From Streptomyces sp. NBC_01707 (GTDB lineage: Bacteria; Actinomycetota; Actinomycetes; Streptomycetales; Streptomycetaceae), in the NCBI RefSeq assembly GCF_041438805.1, contig NZ_CP109190.1, positions 3,410,001 to 3,474,000 of the forward strand: 64,000 bases of DNA. Reading direction: 5' to 3'. Positions 16,282-25,798 of the stretch are shown here, piece after piece. The stretch's first letter is position 1, and each line of letters starts with the position of its first letter. Made by a program: the position numbers and the translations under genes. The notes beneath the pieces were generated by a model that was not told the origin of the DNA, did not search any database, and worked only from the letters and a program-made list of their open reading frames with translations.

Positions 16282-17328
16282 ATGACTACCAGCGTCCGCC
16301 GGAAAATCCCCAAGCTCATCTGCGCATCCTTCCTCACCACTGGGCTCCTCGCCTCCACAGGAGCCACCACTGCCGTGGCAGCCTCCCCATCGCCCAATGA
16401 GATAACGGCCGGAGCACCGGCGGACGGCGGCGGGGACGGCGGCGACTGGCCCGGCGGTGGTGGCGGCGGGGGCGGTGGCGGTGACTGGCCCGGCGGAGAC
16501 GGCGGCCACCGCGACCCCGGTGGAGGCGACTGGCCCGGCGGAGATGGAGGCCACCGCGTCCCTGGTGGCGGAGACGGGGGCCACCGCGTCCCTGGTGGCG
16601 GAGACGGGGGCCACCGCGTCCCTGGTGGCGGAGACGGGGGCCACCGCGTCCCTGGTGGCGGAGACGGAGGCCACCGCGTCCCTGGTGGCGGAGACGGAGG
16701 CCACCGCGTCCCTGGTGGCGGAGACGGAGGCCACCGCGTCCCTGGTGGCGGAGACGGAGGCCACCGCGTCCCTGGTGGCGGAGACGGAGGCCACCGCGTC
16801 CCTGGTGGCGGAGACGGAGGCCACCGCGTCCCTGGTGGCGGAGACGGAGGCCACCGCGTCCCTGGTGGCGGAGACGGAGGCCACCGCGTCCCTGGTGGCG
16901 GAGACGGAGGCCACCGCGTCCTCGGCGACCACACGAGCACAGCCGATGGGGGCCTCATCACGTGCAACTGGAAGGAGCCGATAATCTTTCAGCCAGCTTG
17001 CTGGGGGCAGACACCGCCGAAACCGCCGCCCAAGACGACGGAAGAGCCCAAGGCTAAGTGTCACGTCAGGGCGGGAGGACCCCCGGTAGTCGCTGGCCGG
17101 GATGGTGTCCAGGCCATAGTGAGCGATTTGCCTACAAACTCTACGGTCACAGTTGACTGGGGAGGGCTGTCTGAACCAGTCACACTCCCGGTCAATAACG
17201 AGGGTCGGGCTATCGCCTTCTTGGGCACCGTGCCCCAGTCGACACGTCCCGGGCCTCACTCGGTGAAGTTCACGACCCTTGACGGGACCACTTGCTTTGG
17301 CACTTTCACCGTGACCAGCGGCCATTAA
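16282..17328 (+). CDS. Secreted protein with glycine-rich decapeptide repeats
   Basis: 348 residues. A signal peptide (RRKIPKLICASFLTTGLLAS, cleavage near AVAA at 33-34) is followed by a glycine/tryptophan-rich region, then twelve perfect GGGDGGHRVP repeats in tandem and one further diverged unit (ending HRVL). The C-terminal 120 residues, with cysteines in TCNWKEP, PACWGQ, KCHVRAG and TTCFGTF, look like a beta-sandwich domain. Repeats alternating Asp, His and Arg in glycine could bind metal or cell-wall polymers, but this is speculation. AAGGA lies 7 bases before the ATG. The stop codon shares bases with that of the convergent RuvC-like gene (TTAA at 17325-17328). Confidence 0.7.
   Translation: MTTSVRRKIPKLICASFLTTGLLASTGATTAVAASPSPNEITAGAPADGGGDGGDWPGGGGGGGGGGDWPGGDGGHRDPGGGDWPGGDGGHRVPGGGDGGHRVPGGGDGGHRVPGGGDGGHRVPGGGDGGHRVPGGGDGGHRVPGGGDGGHRVPGGGDGGHRVPGGGDGGHRVPGGGDGGHRVPGGGDGGHRVPGGGDGGHRVPGGGDGGHRVLGDHTSTADGGLITCNWKEPIIFQPACWGQTPPKPPPKTTEEPKAKCHVRAGGPPVVAGRDGVQAIVSDLPTNSTVTVDWGGLSEPVTLPVNNEGRAIAFLGTVPQSTRPGPHSVKFTTLDGTTCFGTFTVTSGH
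16561..16920 (+). repeat. Twelve tandem 30-bp units inside the secreted protein gene
   Basis: Twelve 30-base units, each encoding one decapeptide, run without interruption. The first three have GGG and the other nine GGA at the second glycine codon after the Asp codon; otherwise they are identical. Because the unit is a multiple of three, several antisense frames also stay open here and produce long false ORFs. This uniformity points to recent expansion by slippage or unequal crossing-over. Confidence 0.95.
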
Positions 17329-17906
17329 CTGGGCCCTGTCTGCAGGCGAGGAGACTTCTTCGTCCCGCGCACCGTGTCGAGCACCTCCTGCTGAAACTTC
17401 AGCTCGGGCGGCTCCACACGGAGCTCGGGGTCCAGGTGGGCCTCGATCCGCGCGAGGGTGTAGGCGTCGGCCACGTCGTGGTTCGGCGCCTCGAACTGCC
17501 AGCGCATGTACACCGCGAGCAGCATCTTGTCCTTGTCGGCCCGGCCGGAGCCGGTGACGTACTTCTTGACGGACGGCGGGGCGACCGCGTGCAGCAGGCC
17601 CGGGTGCCACGTCTGCACGAGCGCCAGGCGCAGGACGCCGCACAGTTCGCCCATTTCCTCACGCTTGAACTTTGCGCCGTAGGCGTACCCTTCGAAGGCG
17701 ACGGCGCCCACCGTGCCGGCCAGGCGTTGAGCGTGGAAGAACTCGCGCAGAGTCCAGTGGACGTGCACCATGCGCCGCGGGCAGGTGCCGGCCGTCTTGG
17801 GGGAGAAGTCGAACCGCTCGACGCCGGTGTGGCCGGTGGCCGGGGTGTAGGTGACGATGGCGCAGCCGCTGCAGGACTGGTCGATGCCGAGGTAACTGCG
17901 CGGCAT
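17325..17906 (-). CDS. Phage-type RuvC-like Holliday junction resolvase
   Basis: 193 residues with an RNase H-like fold: D9 in LGIDQSCSG, E72 in AFEGYAYG, and D144/D147 in NHDVADAY are in the expected order for RuvC metal ligands. It should cut branched DNA and resembles resolvases of actinophages more than the host RuvC. The ATG overlaps the stop of the upstream gene (TGATG), so it belongs to the short minus-strand phage operon 18713-17325. The other two genes of this operon are damaged. The last codons overlap the stop of the secreted repeat protein. Confidence 0.78.
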   Translation of the reverse strand: MPRSYLGIDQSCSGCAIVTYTPATGHTGVERFDFSPKTAGTCPRRMVHVHWTLREFFHAQRLAGTVGAVAFEGYAYGAKFKREEMGELCGVLRLALVQTWHPGLLHAVAPPSVKKYVTGSGRADKDKMLLAVYMRWQFEAPNHDVADAYTLARIEAHLDPELRVEPPELKFQQEVLDTVRGTKKSPRLQTGPS

Positions 17907-18194
17907 CAGACTCCCCAGCGGTTGGCGCGGGCCTCGGTGTCGCGGGAGTTCTGCCGGCGGGTGAGGTCGCGCGAGCAGAAGTTGGCGCGGGCCTCGGCAT
18001 TGCTGTGGATTATGTCGAGGGCCTCGCACAGGCTCAGGGCGGCGACGTGACGAACTGGCCGTAGAGGTTCATCAGCTCCTGGTCGGTCAGCGCGGTGATG
18101 TCACGCGGGAGCGCGGGGAGGTAGCCGTCGGGCCGCTCCTCCTTCTCGAAGGCCATGCCTTCGAGCTCGTCCCAGAGTCGGTCGGCGGCGGTAG

Positions 18195-18198
<4 letters not shown>
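17906..18198 (-). pseudogene. Frameshifted small phage gene
   Basis: A GTG at 18198 overlaps the stop of the upstream nuclease (GTGA) and opens a frame of 54 residues containing LWDELEGMAFEKEERPDG, ending at TGA 18036-18034 after QFVTSPP. The protein-like sequence then continues in another frame (AALSLCEALDIIHSNAEA to RANRWGV) up to a TGA at 17908-17906 that overlaps the RuvC start. Coupled starts and stops at both ends of the combined frame show that this was one gene of about 95 residues, broken by a single-base insertion or deletion near 18045. The function is unknown. Confidence 0.7.
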
Positions 18199-18713
<515 letters not shown>

Positions 18714-18988
18714 ACGCGCAGGTAGGGGGCCTGCTCTTGTCCGTTCGCTGCCAGTTCTCCGGGCTTAGGCATGGTTCCTCCAGTGTTGCAGACACGCCGC
18801 GGTGGCAGAGGCCTTCGCCAGGTCAGGGCGGGTGAGGTGCACACACGCCCGGTCGTCGTCGGTCGCCATCGGCCGACGTCGCGGCCCTTTGACGGCCCAC
18901 CGACGGCCCGGAGCCGTCCCAGCCGCCCCGAGGGACAGTGACCGATCGCACTACGGAGAGAACGTGCGCAGAGCGTCCCACCGGGACC

Positions 18989-18994
18989 TAGAAT
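18989..18994 (+). promoter_or_regulatory. -10 element TAGAAT of a probable leaderless transcript
   Basis: TAGAAT is a near-ideal Streptomyces -10. The GTG start at 19002 follows after exactly 7 bases, where transcription would begin, and no ribosome site precedes it. The -35 region is weak. The 288-base gap 18714-19001 otherwise holds only a 21-base imperfect repeat (18889) related to one at 18662. Confidence 0.55.
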
Positions 18995-19001
18995 CGAATA
19001 C

Positions 19002-19343
19002 GTGTCCGAAAACCTCTCTCGTCTGGATCGCCTGCGCATCGTGCGCGAGTGGCAGGCGTACCAGCTCGGCCGAACCGATCGGACCATCGCCGAGCTGGAA
19101 GAACGCGAGGCCACGGCCGCCCGGGCAGCACGCACCCTGCCGCCACCGGCACCCGACTGGAAGCTCTCCCTGCAGCGCGCGGGCGGCACCTCCCATGCCG
19201 ACGCCGTCCACACAGGCGACTGCGGCATGGGCGGCAGGAGAACGAAGCCGATGACCCGGGAGCAGGCCCTGCGCGCGCTCACGGAAGACGGCATCACGGC
19301 CTGCGCGTACTGCCGGCCGGACAGAGAGCTTGGAGTGCTGTGA
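19002..19343 (+). CDS. DUF6233-like Streptomyces protein
   Basis: 113 residues. The N-terminal helix (LSRLDRLRIVREWQAYQLGRT onward) and the C-terminal HTGDCGMGG, MTREQALRAL and ACAYCRPDRELG motifs match the small DUF6233 family that is repeated in Streptomyces genomes; cysteines in GDCG and CAYC suggest metal binding. It is likely leaderless (GTG at the expected transcription start). Its stop overlaps the next start (GTGA). Function is not known. Confidence 0.72.
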   Translation: MSENLSRLDRLRIVREWQAYQLGRTDRTIAELEEREATAARAARTLPPPAPDWKLSLQRAGGTSHADAVHTGDCGMGGRRTKPMTREQALRALTEDGITACAYCRPDRELGVL

Positions 19344-19612
19344 ACCGAAGACCGTCAGAACCCGAGGACATGAGCGAAACACCCATCGTCATCCACCGCC
19401 CAGCCGGAACGGGAGGCCGTCGGGTGACGATCCGCGCCCAGGTCGCCGGCCTCGCCCGCAGCGACGACGACGTGATCGAGTTCCTGCGCCGCGCAGGCCT
19501 GCCCGACGCCGGTGACGTACTCGACGACCCGCAGTGGGTGCAATGGCAGGGCGGCCACCCACACGAGTACGGCGCGGCCTCTGCCTGTGAGTCCACCGGT
19601 CACTGCAGGTAG
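19340..19612 (+). CDS. Hypothetical protein coupled to the DUF6233-like gene
   Basis: 90 residues from the GTG at 19340, which overlaps the preceding stop and has GGAG 4 bases upstream. An internal ATG at 19370 has its GAGGA only 1 base away and is less likely. The middle (VTIRAQVAGLARSDDDVIEFLRRAGLPDAGDVLDDPQWVQW) looks like a small folded domain. Such genes often accompany DUF6233 proteins in Streptomyces; the function is unknown. Confidence 0.6.
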   Translation: MNRRPSEPEDMSETPIVIHRPAGTGGRRVTIRAQVAGLARSDDDVIEFLRRAGLPDAGDVLDDPQWVQWQGGHPHEYGAASACESTGHCR

Positions 19613-19731
19613 ACCCCACAGCAACGTTCGAGTCGGGAGAGGCGGGCTGACACCCGCTTCAGGAGTTGGATCGCCGGCCTCGGCGTCACGCCCGTGAACA
19701 GGCACGGTTCTCGCAGTCCCGCAGACAGAGA

Positions 19732-19770
19732 AGTGAGGGCCCGCCGCCCTGTGGGCAACGGACCCTCACT
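19732..19770. terminator. Bidirectional terminator between accessory genes and cdsA
   Basis: AGTGAGGG and CCCTCACT form an 8-bp stem in the 197-base gap between two convergent genes. On the minus strand a T-run (GTTTTTG) precedes rather than follows it, so it is not a canonical Rho-independent terminator. Confidence 0.4.
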
Positions 19771-19809
19771 CACAAAAACGCAGGCCAGGACGGGTGGCAA
19801 CCCGACTGT

Positions 19810-20898
19810 TCAGCTGGAGCCGACGAAAAGCACCAGCAGCAGCCAGACCACCGGAGCGGTCGGCAGCAGCGAGTCCAGCCGGTCCATGATCCCGCCGTGG
19901 CCCGGCAGCAGCGTGCCCATGTCCTTGATCCCGAGATCCCGCTTGATCATGGACTCACCCAGATCGCCGAGGGTGGCGCTGGCGGCGACAGCGAGGCCGA
20001 GCAGCAGACCCTGCCACCAGGTGCCACCGTCGATCAGGAACTGCATGCACAGCGCACCGGCGACCATCGCGAAGGCGATCGCTCCGAACAGGCCCTCACG
20101 GGTCTTGCCGGGGCTGATGCGCGGCGCGAGCTTGTGCTTGCCGAAGCGCCAGCCGACTGCGTACGCCCCCGTGTCACTGACCACGGTCAGCAGCAGGAAG
20201 GTGAGGACCCGCTGCGGACCGTCGTCCGCGCTCAGCAGCATCGCGACGAAGGTGGCCAGGAACGGTACGTAGAACGCGGCGAAGACCCCCGCCGTGACGT
20301 CCTTGAGGTACCCCTCCGGCGGTTCGGTCATCCGCCAGACGAGCACCGCCAGGGCGGTCAGCGCCATCGCGACCCACGCGCCCTCGGCACCGCGGACATA
20401 GCCGGCCACGATCATCGCCGCGCCCCCGACCGCGAGCGGCACGAGCGGCGCCTTGATGCCCTTGCGCTCCTCGAGCCGGGAGGTGAGCTCCCAGAGGCCG
20501 ACGACGACGGCGATCGCTATCACGCCGATGAAGACGGCCTTGACGATGAAGAGCGAGGCGACGATGACGGCACCGAGCCCCACGCCGACCCCTATGGCGG
20601 CTCGCAGATCACGGCCCGCACGTTTCTTCTGCGGGGGCGGCGGGGTGGACATGGGCTCCTGCGGCTTCTCGTCACGGAACAGGGGGCCACCGCCCCGGCG
20701 GGCGGCTCCCCCGTCCCGCTCGTCACGGTCGTCACGGTCGTCAGCGTCTCTACCTGCGTCGGGAACGTCAGGCACGATGGGCATGGGCCGAGTGTGCTGG
20801 GCGTCATGCACATCGTATGCAGGACCCGCCGGAGCAGCCTGCATCTCGGGCGCACCCCAGTAGCCGGCCTGCGAGGCGCCCCAGGAAGAGTCGTTCAT
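19810..20898 (-). CDS. cdsA: Phosphatidate cytidylyltransferase
   Basis: 362 residues. It makes CDP-diacylglycerol from phosphatidic acid and CTP, the branch point of phospholipid synthesis. The signature GDLGESMIKRDLGIKDMGTL...GHGGIMDRLDS is intact, and about eight membrane helices follow an N-terminal cytosolic part of about 100 residues that is charged and probably unfolded, longer than in E. coli but usual in Streptomyces. The ATG shares bases with the frr stop (TGATG), so the two are coupled. It is the last gene of the rpsB-tsf-pyrH-frr-cdsA set. Confidence 0.96.
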   Translation of the reverse strand: MNDSSWGASQAGYWGAPEMQAAPAGPAYDVHDAQHTRPMPIVPDVPDAGRDADDRDDRDERDGGAARRGGGPLFRDEKPQEPMSTPPPPQKKRAGRDLRAAIGVGVGLGAVIVASLFIVKAVFIGVIAIAVVVGLWELTSRLEERKGIKAPLVPLAVGGAAMIVAGYVRGAEGAWVAMALTALAVLVWRMTEPPEGYLKDVTAGVFAAFYVPFLATFVAMLLSADDGPQRVLTFLLLTVVSDTGAYAVGWRFGKHKLAPRISPGKTREGLFGAIAFAMVAGALCMQFLIDGGTWWQGLLLGLAVAASATLGDLGESMIKRDLGIKDMGTLLPGHGGIMDRLDSLLPTAPVVWLLLVLFVGSS

Positions 20899-21455
20899 CA
20901 GACTTCGAGCAGCTCGGCTTCCTTGTGCTTGAGCAGCTCGTCGACCTGCGCGACGTACTTCGCAGTGATGTCGTCGAGCTCCTTCTCGGCGCGGCGCACC
21001 TCGTCCTCGCCGGACTCCTTGTCCTTGACCAGCTTGTCCAGGGTCTCCTTGGCCTTGCGGCGGACGGCCCGGATCGAGATCTTGGAGTCCTCGGCCTTCG
21101 TCTTCGCGACCTTGATGTAGTCGCGGCGACGCTCCTCGGTGAGGTCCGGGAAGTTCACCCGGATGATATTGCCGTCGTTGCTCGGGTTGACGCCGAGGTC
21201 GGAGTCGCGGATCGCCTGCTCGATGTTGCGCAGAGCGCTCTTGTCGAACGGCGTCACGACGGCCATCCGCGGCTCGGGAACCGAGAAAGAGGCCAGCTGG
21301 TTGATCGGGGTCAGCGCGCCGTAGTAGTCGGCGACGATCTTGTTGAACATCGCCGGGTGCGCACGGCCGGTGCGGATCGCGGCGAAGTCCTCTTTCGCGA
21401 CCACGACGGCCTTCTCCATCTTCTCCTCGGCCTCGAGGAGGGTTTCTTCGATCAC
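20898..21455 (-). CDS. frr: Ribosome recycling factor
   Basis: 185 residues, the family length. RRF with EF-G splits the post-termination ribosome. The characteristic [35 protein letters not shown] and C-terminal helices are complete. Two successive GTG codons exist (21458 and 21455); the second gives the usual [13 protein letters not shown] start and has GGAG 6 bases upstream, so I chose it. pyrH lies 182 bases upstream on the same strand. Confidence 0.96.
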   Translation of the reverse strand: MIEETLLEAEEKMEKAVVVAKEDFAAIRTGRAHPAMFNKIVADYYGALTPINQLASFSVPEPRMAVVTPFDKSALRNIEQAIRDSDLGVNPSNDGNIIRVNFPDLTEERRRDYIKVAKTKAEDSKISIRAVRRKAKETLDKLVKDKESGEDEVRRAEKELDDITAKYVAQVDELLKHKEAELLEV

Positions 21456-21637
21456 CACGTGCTCCTGCGTGTCTAGAGTGGGCCCGGCTTGCTCCGGCCC
21501 GGCGGGTCCTGCGTCGCGTCCTCACCTGCACGGTGTCCGACCGGCAGGCCGTTGTCCATCCTTCGGGGCCCCTCCAGGAGTGTTCCCGAAGAGCCTCGGG
21601 ACCGCACCGGGATCCCCCGGCGCCGTCCCCCCGGTTC

Positions 21638-22414
21638 TCAGGCCCGGGTGCCCTGGTCGCTCACGAGCGTGCCGATCTTCTCACCCTTGACGGCGCGGGC
21701 GATATTGCCCGCCGCGGTGAGCTCGAAGACAAGGATCGGCAGCCGGTTGTCACGGCAGAGCGTGATGGCGGTGGCGTCGGCGATCTTGAGATCGCGGGCG
21801 AGCACCTCGCTGTACTCCAGAGCGTCGAACTTCACCGCGTCGGGGTTGGTCTTGGGGTCGGAGTCGTAGACACCGTCCACACCGTTCTTGCCCATCAGCA
21901 GACCCTCGGCGTCGATCTCCAGGGCGCGCTGGGCGGCAGTGGTGTCGGTGGAGAAGTACGGCATGCCCATACCGGCACCGAAGATGACGACGCGGCCCTT
22001 CTCCAGGTGGCGCACGGCGCGCAGCGGGATGTACGGCTCGGCGACCTGGCCCATGGTGATGGCGGTCTGGACCCGGGAGTCGATGCCCTCCTTCTCCAGG
22101 AAGTCCTGGAGCGCGAGGCAGTTCATGACCGTGCCGAGCATGCCCATGTAGTCGGAGCGCGCCCGGTCCATGCCGCGCTGCTGGAGCTCGGCGCCGCGGA
22201 AGAAGTTGCCGCCGCCGATGACGACCGCGATTTCGGCACCGCCCCGGACGACAGCCGCGATCTCCCGGGCGATGGCGTGTACGACGTCGGGGTCGACGCC
22301 GAGTCCCCCGCCGCCGGCGAACGCCTCGCCGGACAGCTTCAGCATGAAGCGCCCGGGCACCTTGCCGTCCTCGCGCTTCTGGTCACCTTTTGCGGCGTCC
22401 GCGCCCTTGTTCAT
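21638..22414 (-). CDS. pyrH: UMP kinase
   Basis: 258 residues. It phosphorylates UMP to UDP in pyrimidine nucleotide synthesis. The amino-acid-kinase fold motifs [38 protein letters not shown] and [11 protein letters not shown] are intact. The ATG at 22414 has GAGGAG 6 bases upstream; the N-terminal 20 residues are a charged extension common in actinobacteria. The frame upstream of this ATG runs into the tsf-pyrH terminator and is not used. Confidence 0.96.
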   Translation of the reverse strand: MNKGADAAKGDQKREDGKVPGRFMLKLSGEAFAGGGGLGVDPDVVHAIAREIAAVVRGGAEIAVVIGGGNFFRGAELQQRGMDRARSDYMGMLGTVMNCLALQDFLEKEGIDSRVQTAITMGQVAEPYIPLRAVRHLEKGRVVIFGAGMGMPYFSTDTTAAQRALEIDAEGLLMGKNGVDGVYDSDPKTNPDAVKFDALEYSEVLARDLKIADATAITLCRDNRLPILVFELTAAGNIARAVKGEKIGTLVSDQGTRA

Positions 22415-22442
22415 GGAGTTTCTCCTCGTGCACATACGAAGA

Positions 22443-22486
22443 AGGCCATTGCCGGTGGGTCTGGTGTCCCTCAGCGGCAATGGCCT
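22443..22486. terminator. Hairpin between tsf and pyrH
   Basis: AGGCCATTGCCG and CGGCAATGGCCT form a perfect 12-bp stem with a 20-base loop in the 160-base gap. It probably ends or attenuates the rpsB-tsf transcript. Confidence 0.7.
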
Positions 22487-22574
22487 CCTCGTCAGATCTG
22501 CGGTCGTACGGCAGGTGTGCGGCCGTACGACTGCACTAGACCCTATCGGGGTCCACCGTTTTTCGCGGACGGAC

Positions 22575-23411
22575 TCAGATGCCGACCTTGATGCGCGAGA
22601 AGCGCTTCAGGGTGACACCGGCCTCGTCCAGGACCTTCTGGACAGACTTCTTGTTGTCCTTGGCGAAGGCCTGCTCCAGGACGACGACGTCCTTGAAGAA
22701 GCCGTTGACGCGACCCTCGACGATCTTCGGAAGGGCGGCCTCGGGCTTGCCCTCCTCGCGAGAGGTGGCCTCGGCGACACGACGCTCGTTCTCGACCGTC
22801 TCGGCCGGGACCTCGTCGCGGTTGAGGTACTTCGGGGCGAAGGCGGCGATGTGCTGCGCAACGTCCTTGGCGACCTCGGCGTTCTCCTTGTCCAGCTCGA
22901 CGAGCACGCCGACCTGCGGCGGGAGGTCGGGCATGGTGCGGTGCATGTACGCAGCCACGTAACCGCCGGTGAACTGCGCGAAGCGGTCCAGGACGATCTT
23001 CTCACCGAGGTTGGCGTTGGCCTCGTCGACGTACGCCTGGACGGTCTTGCCGGCCTCGATCTCGGAGGCGAGCAGCGCAGCCAGGTCGGCCGGCGAGGTC
23101 GCGGCGACGTGCGCGGCGAGCGCGTCGGCGACGGCGAGGAACTTCTCGCCCTTGGCGACGAAGTCCGTCTCGCACTTGAGCTCGAGCAGGACGCCGGAGG
23201 TCTTGTCCTCGGAGATGAGGGAGACAACGGCACCGTTCTCGGCAGAACGGCCCTCGCGCTTGGCGACGCCCTTCTGGCCCTTGATGCGGAGGGCCTCGAC
23301 GGCCTTGTCGACGCTGCCGTCGGCCTCGTCGAGCGCCTTCTTGCAGTCCATCATGCCGGCGCCGGTGAGCTCACGGAGCTTCTTGACGTCAGCGGCGGTG
23401 TAGTTCGCCAT
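22575..23411 (-). CDS. tsf: Translation elongation factor Ts
   Basis: 278 residues. It is the nucleotide exchange factor of EF-Tu. The N-terminal [21 protein letters not shown] signature is clear (here [18 protein letters not shown]), as is the TDFVAK core motif. The length is normal for actinobacteria. It follows rpsB on the same strand after a 102-base gap that holds a strong hairpin. Confidence 0.97.
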   Translation of the reverse strand: MANYTAADVKKLRELTGAGMMDCKKALDEADGSVDKAVEALRIKGQKGVAKREGRSAENGAVVSLISEDKTSGVLLELKCETDFVAKGEKFLAVADALAAHVAATSPADLAALLASEIEAGKTVQAYVDEANANLGEKIVLDRFAQFTGGYVAAYMHRTMPDLPPQVGVLVELDKENAEVAKDVAQHIAAFAPKYLNRDEVPAETVENERRVAEATSREEGKPEAALPKIVEGRVNGFFKDVVVLEQAFAKDNKKSVQKVLDEAGVTLKRFSRIKVGI

Positions 23412-23454
23412 GAGTCTGTGATTCTCTCTCGAAGTCTGAAAGATCTACGGGTGA

Positions 23455-23492
23455 ACGGCGGGGGCGGTGCTTGTGGCACCGGCCCCCGCCGT
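23455..23492. terminator. Strong hairpin between rpsB and tsf
   Basis: ACGGCGGGGGCGGTGC pairs with the sequence ending GGCCCCCGCCGT, a 16-bp stem with one bulge and a 5-base loop. In this operon position it is likely an attenuator that sets the rpsB:tsf ratio. Confidence 0.7.
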
Positions 23493-23513
23493 CATTCAGC
23501 CGTGAAGCAGTGG

Positions 23514-24419
23514 TCAGGCCTGCTCGGCGTCCGCGGCCGGAGCCTCGGCAGCGGCCTCGGCCGGCGTCTCGGCGGCGTCCGCGACCTTCTCGGTCTCGGC
23601 GGACGTCTGCACCTCGGCAGCGCCCTCGGCGTCCGCCTTCTTGTCGCCCTCGAGCAGGTCGCGCTCCCACTCGGCGAGCGGCTCGCCGGCGGCCTTCTCG
23701 CCCGGCTTCGAGTCGCCGGTCGCGGCGCCGGAACGGGCGATGAGGCCCTCGGCGACGGCGTCGGCGATCACGCGGGTGAGCAGGGTGACGGAGCGGATCG
23801 CGTCGTCGTTGCCCGGGATCTTGTAGTCGACCTCGTCGGGGTCGCAGTTGGTGTCGAGGATCGCGACGACCGGGATGTGGAGCTTGCGCGCCTCACCGAC
23901 GGCGATGTGCTCCTTCTTGGTGTCGACGATCCAGACGGCGCTGGGCACCTTCTGCATCTCGCGGATACCACCGAGGGTCTTCTCCAGCTTGGCCTTCTCG
24001 CGGGAGAGGACCAGGAGCTCCTTCTTGGTGAGGCCGGAGGCGGCCACGTCCTCGAAGTCGATCTGCTCGAGCTCCTTCAGACGCTGAAGGCGCTTGTAGA
24101 CGGTGGAGAAGTTGGTGAGCATGCCACCGAGCCAACGCTGGTTGACGTACGGCATGCCGACGCGCGTCGCCTGCTCGGCGATGGCCTCCTGGGCCTGCTT
24201 CTTCGTACCCACGAACATGATGGAGCCGCCGTGCGCGACGGTCTCCTTGACGAACTCGTAGGCGCGGTCGATGTACGACAGCGACTGGAGCAGGTCGATG
24301 ATGTAGATGCCGTTGCGCTCGGTGAAGATGAAGCGCTTCATCTTCGGGTTCCAGCGACGGGTCTGGTGACCGAAGTGGACGCCGCTTTCCAGCAGCTCCC
24401 GCATCGTGACGACGGCCAT
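23514..24419 (-). CDS. rpsB: Ribosomal protein S2
   Basis: 301 residues. The 30S protein S2 core from [20 protein letters not shown] to the DNCDPDEV-type region (here [21 protein letters not shown]) is intact. The last 75 residues are an Ala/Glu-rich acidic tail, longer than in E. coli and usual in Streptomyces. It is divergent from the M23-like gene; the shared 278-base gap has a TACACT -10 candidate at 24590-24585 for rpsB, implying a leader of about 160 bases. Confidence 0.97.
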   Translation of the reverse strand: MAVVTMRELLESGVHFGHQTRRWNPKMKRFIFTERNGIYIIDLLQSLSYIDRAYEFVKETVAHGGSIMFVGTKKQAQEAIAEQATRVGMPYVNQRWLGGMLTNFSTVYKRLQRLKELEQIDFEDVAASGLTKKELLVLSREKAKLEKTLGGIREMQKVPSAVWIVDTKKEHIAVGEARKLHIPVVAILDTNCDPDEVDYKIPGNDDAIRSVTLLTRVIADAVAEGLIARSGAATGDSKPGEKAAGEPLAEWERDLLEGDKKADAEGAAEVQTSAETEKVADAAETPAEAAAEAPAADAEQA

Positions 24420-24697
24420 GGCCGTACTCCTTGAGGTGCTCGGTTGTCGCGACCGCAGGATTGCTGTCGCGCCTGACGCCCCGACGCGCCGTGCCACAAG
24501 GGACCGAGGAGCGCGGCCACCGTCCGCAGAGAGGGAGGTGGCGGGGCGTGCGAAGTCGACCCGGTGACCCGGATCGCCACAAGAAGTGTACGGGACCCGT
24601 CGGGTGCCGGGTGACGGCGATGTCCACAACCGGCCGGTGGTCCACAGATCCGGTCCATGATCCGCATGGATCCGCCGGATGCGGGACGGTTCCGATC

Positions 24698-25798
24698 ATG
24701 CGATACACACCTGAACCGCCTGCTGCCCGCCGCGGTGAGGCGAGCCGTTCCCGTCGGGCGCGAACCCTGCTCGCGGCGGTGGCCCTGGCGGTACTCACTC
24801 TGCTGTGCAGTGCGCACGCCGCCACCGCTGCCGACTCCGGGCCCGGCGCCGAGCGCGTGTGGCCGCTCGACGGGCACCCTGCGGTCGTACGGGGGTGGGA
24901 ACCCCCGGCCAGTACATACGGACGGGGGCACCGTGGCGTCGATCTCGCCGCCCGGCCCGGTGCGCCGGTGCGCGCCGCCGCCTCCGGCCGCGTCTCGTTC
25001 GCAGGGCGCGTCGCGGGCCGCGGAGTCGTCGCGATCGAGGTGGCGGGGACGGGTGATCCGCCGCTGCGCACGACTTACGAACCGGTGCGCGCGCTGGTCG
25101 AGAAAGGCGAGGAGGCTGTCGCCGGGCAGGTGGTCGCGGTCCTGGAGGCGGGTCCGTTCCACTGTGCGTCCGGGTGTCTGCACTGGGGGCTGCGGCGCGG
25201 TGACGCATATCTGGACCCGCTGACCCTGCTGCCGCCGTCACTGCTCCGACGCGGCCCGTCCCGGCTGCTTCCGGTCGTCGGCGTACCGGAACCGACGCCG
25301 GACACACCGGGCGCCATCGGATACGCGGCCCCTGCCGCGCTGCTCGCCACGGCGGCCCTCCGGTCCGGGCGTCAGCCCCGGATGCCCCGCAGGATCATGG
25401 CGACGACGGTGTCCGCGATCACGTCCGGCGGCTCCGCCACGCTCAGCTCGATACGGCGCACGGCGGCGTCCACCGAACCCTGCAGCAGCATCGCCGCGAG
25501 CCTCGGCTGCTCGTGGCCGAGGTCGCCGAGCGCCTCGACGATCATGGCGATCAGTCCGCCGTGCGCGGCCCGGATCTTCTCGCGTGCGCCCGCGTCCAGC
25601 TCGCTCGCGGAGATGGCGACAACCGCCCGGTGCCGCCGGTCCCCGACCAGGTCGAGCTGGCGGCGCACATACGCCTCGATCTTTCCCTCAGGGGTCCCGG
25701 CCCGCTCCATGGCGAGCTCGACCTCGGCCGCCCAGACGGGGAAGTCGACGGCGCACAGCTCCTCGACCACGGCCGCCCGGGAGCGGAAGTACTCGTAG
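24698..25798 (+). CDS. Secreted M23-like peptidase, probably degenerate, with a readthrough 3' end
   Basis: The open frame is 366 residues. A signal sequence (about residues 22-46) precedes a LytM/M23 domain with RGHRGVDLAARPG (zinc ligands H and D) and GCLHWGLRRGD. The usual HxH is CLH here, so the first, catalytic histidine is a cysteine. Related Streptomyces proteins end near residue 215-225; here the frame has no stop and runs 427 bases antisense to the convergent tetR gene, giving a serine/arginine-rich tail that is unlikely to be functional. The true role is probably murein binding or weak cleavage in the cell wall. Confidence 0.72.
   Translation: MRYTPEPPAARRGEASRSRRARTLLAAVALAVLTLLCSAHAATAADSGPGAERVWPLDGHPAVVRGWEPPASTYGRGHRGVDLAARPGAPVRAAASGRVSFAGRVAGRGVVAIEVAGTGDPPLRTTYEPVRALVEKGEEAVAGQVVAVLEAGPFHCASGCLHWGLRRGDAYLDPLTLLPPSLLRRGPSRLLPVVGVPEPTPDTPGAIGYAAPAALLATAALRSGRQPRMPRRIMATTVSAITSGGSATLSSIRRTAASTEPCSSIAASLGCSWPRSPSASTIMAISPPCAARIFSRAPASSSLAEMATTARCRRSPTRSSWRRTYASIFPSGVPARSMASSTSAAQTGKSTAHSSSTTAARERKYS

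Noticed and set aside
16561..16920. CRISPR-like array
   Set aside because: The 30-base units are contiguous, with no spacers, and encode protein repeats in frame.
16102..17643. Long minus-strand frame of 513 codons with an alternating Ser-Val-Ala-Thr repeat
   Set aside because: It is the shadow of the 30-base repeats in the + strand secreted protein gene; repeat length divisible by three keeps several frames open. No ribosome site or domain.
19810..21531. 573-codon frame apparently fusing frr antisense frame to cdsA
   Set aside because: The true cdsA starts at 20898 and overlaps the frr stop; the upstream part is another frame of frr.
22170..24434. 754-codon + strand frame opposite tsf and rpsB
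   Set aside because: It is an antisense shadow of strongly conserved genes, with leucine/glycine/valine-rich low-complexity sequence.
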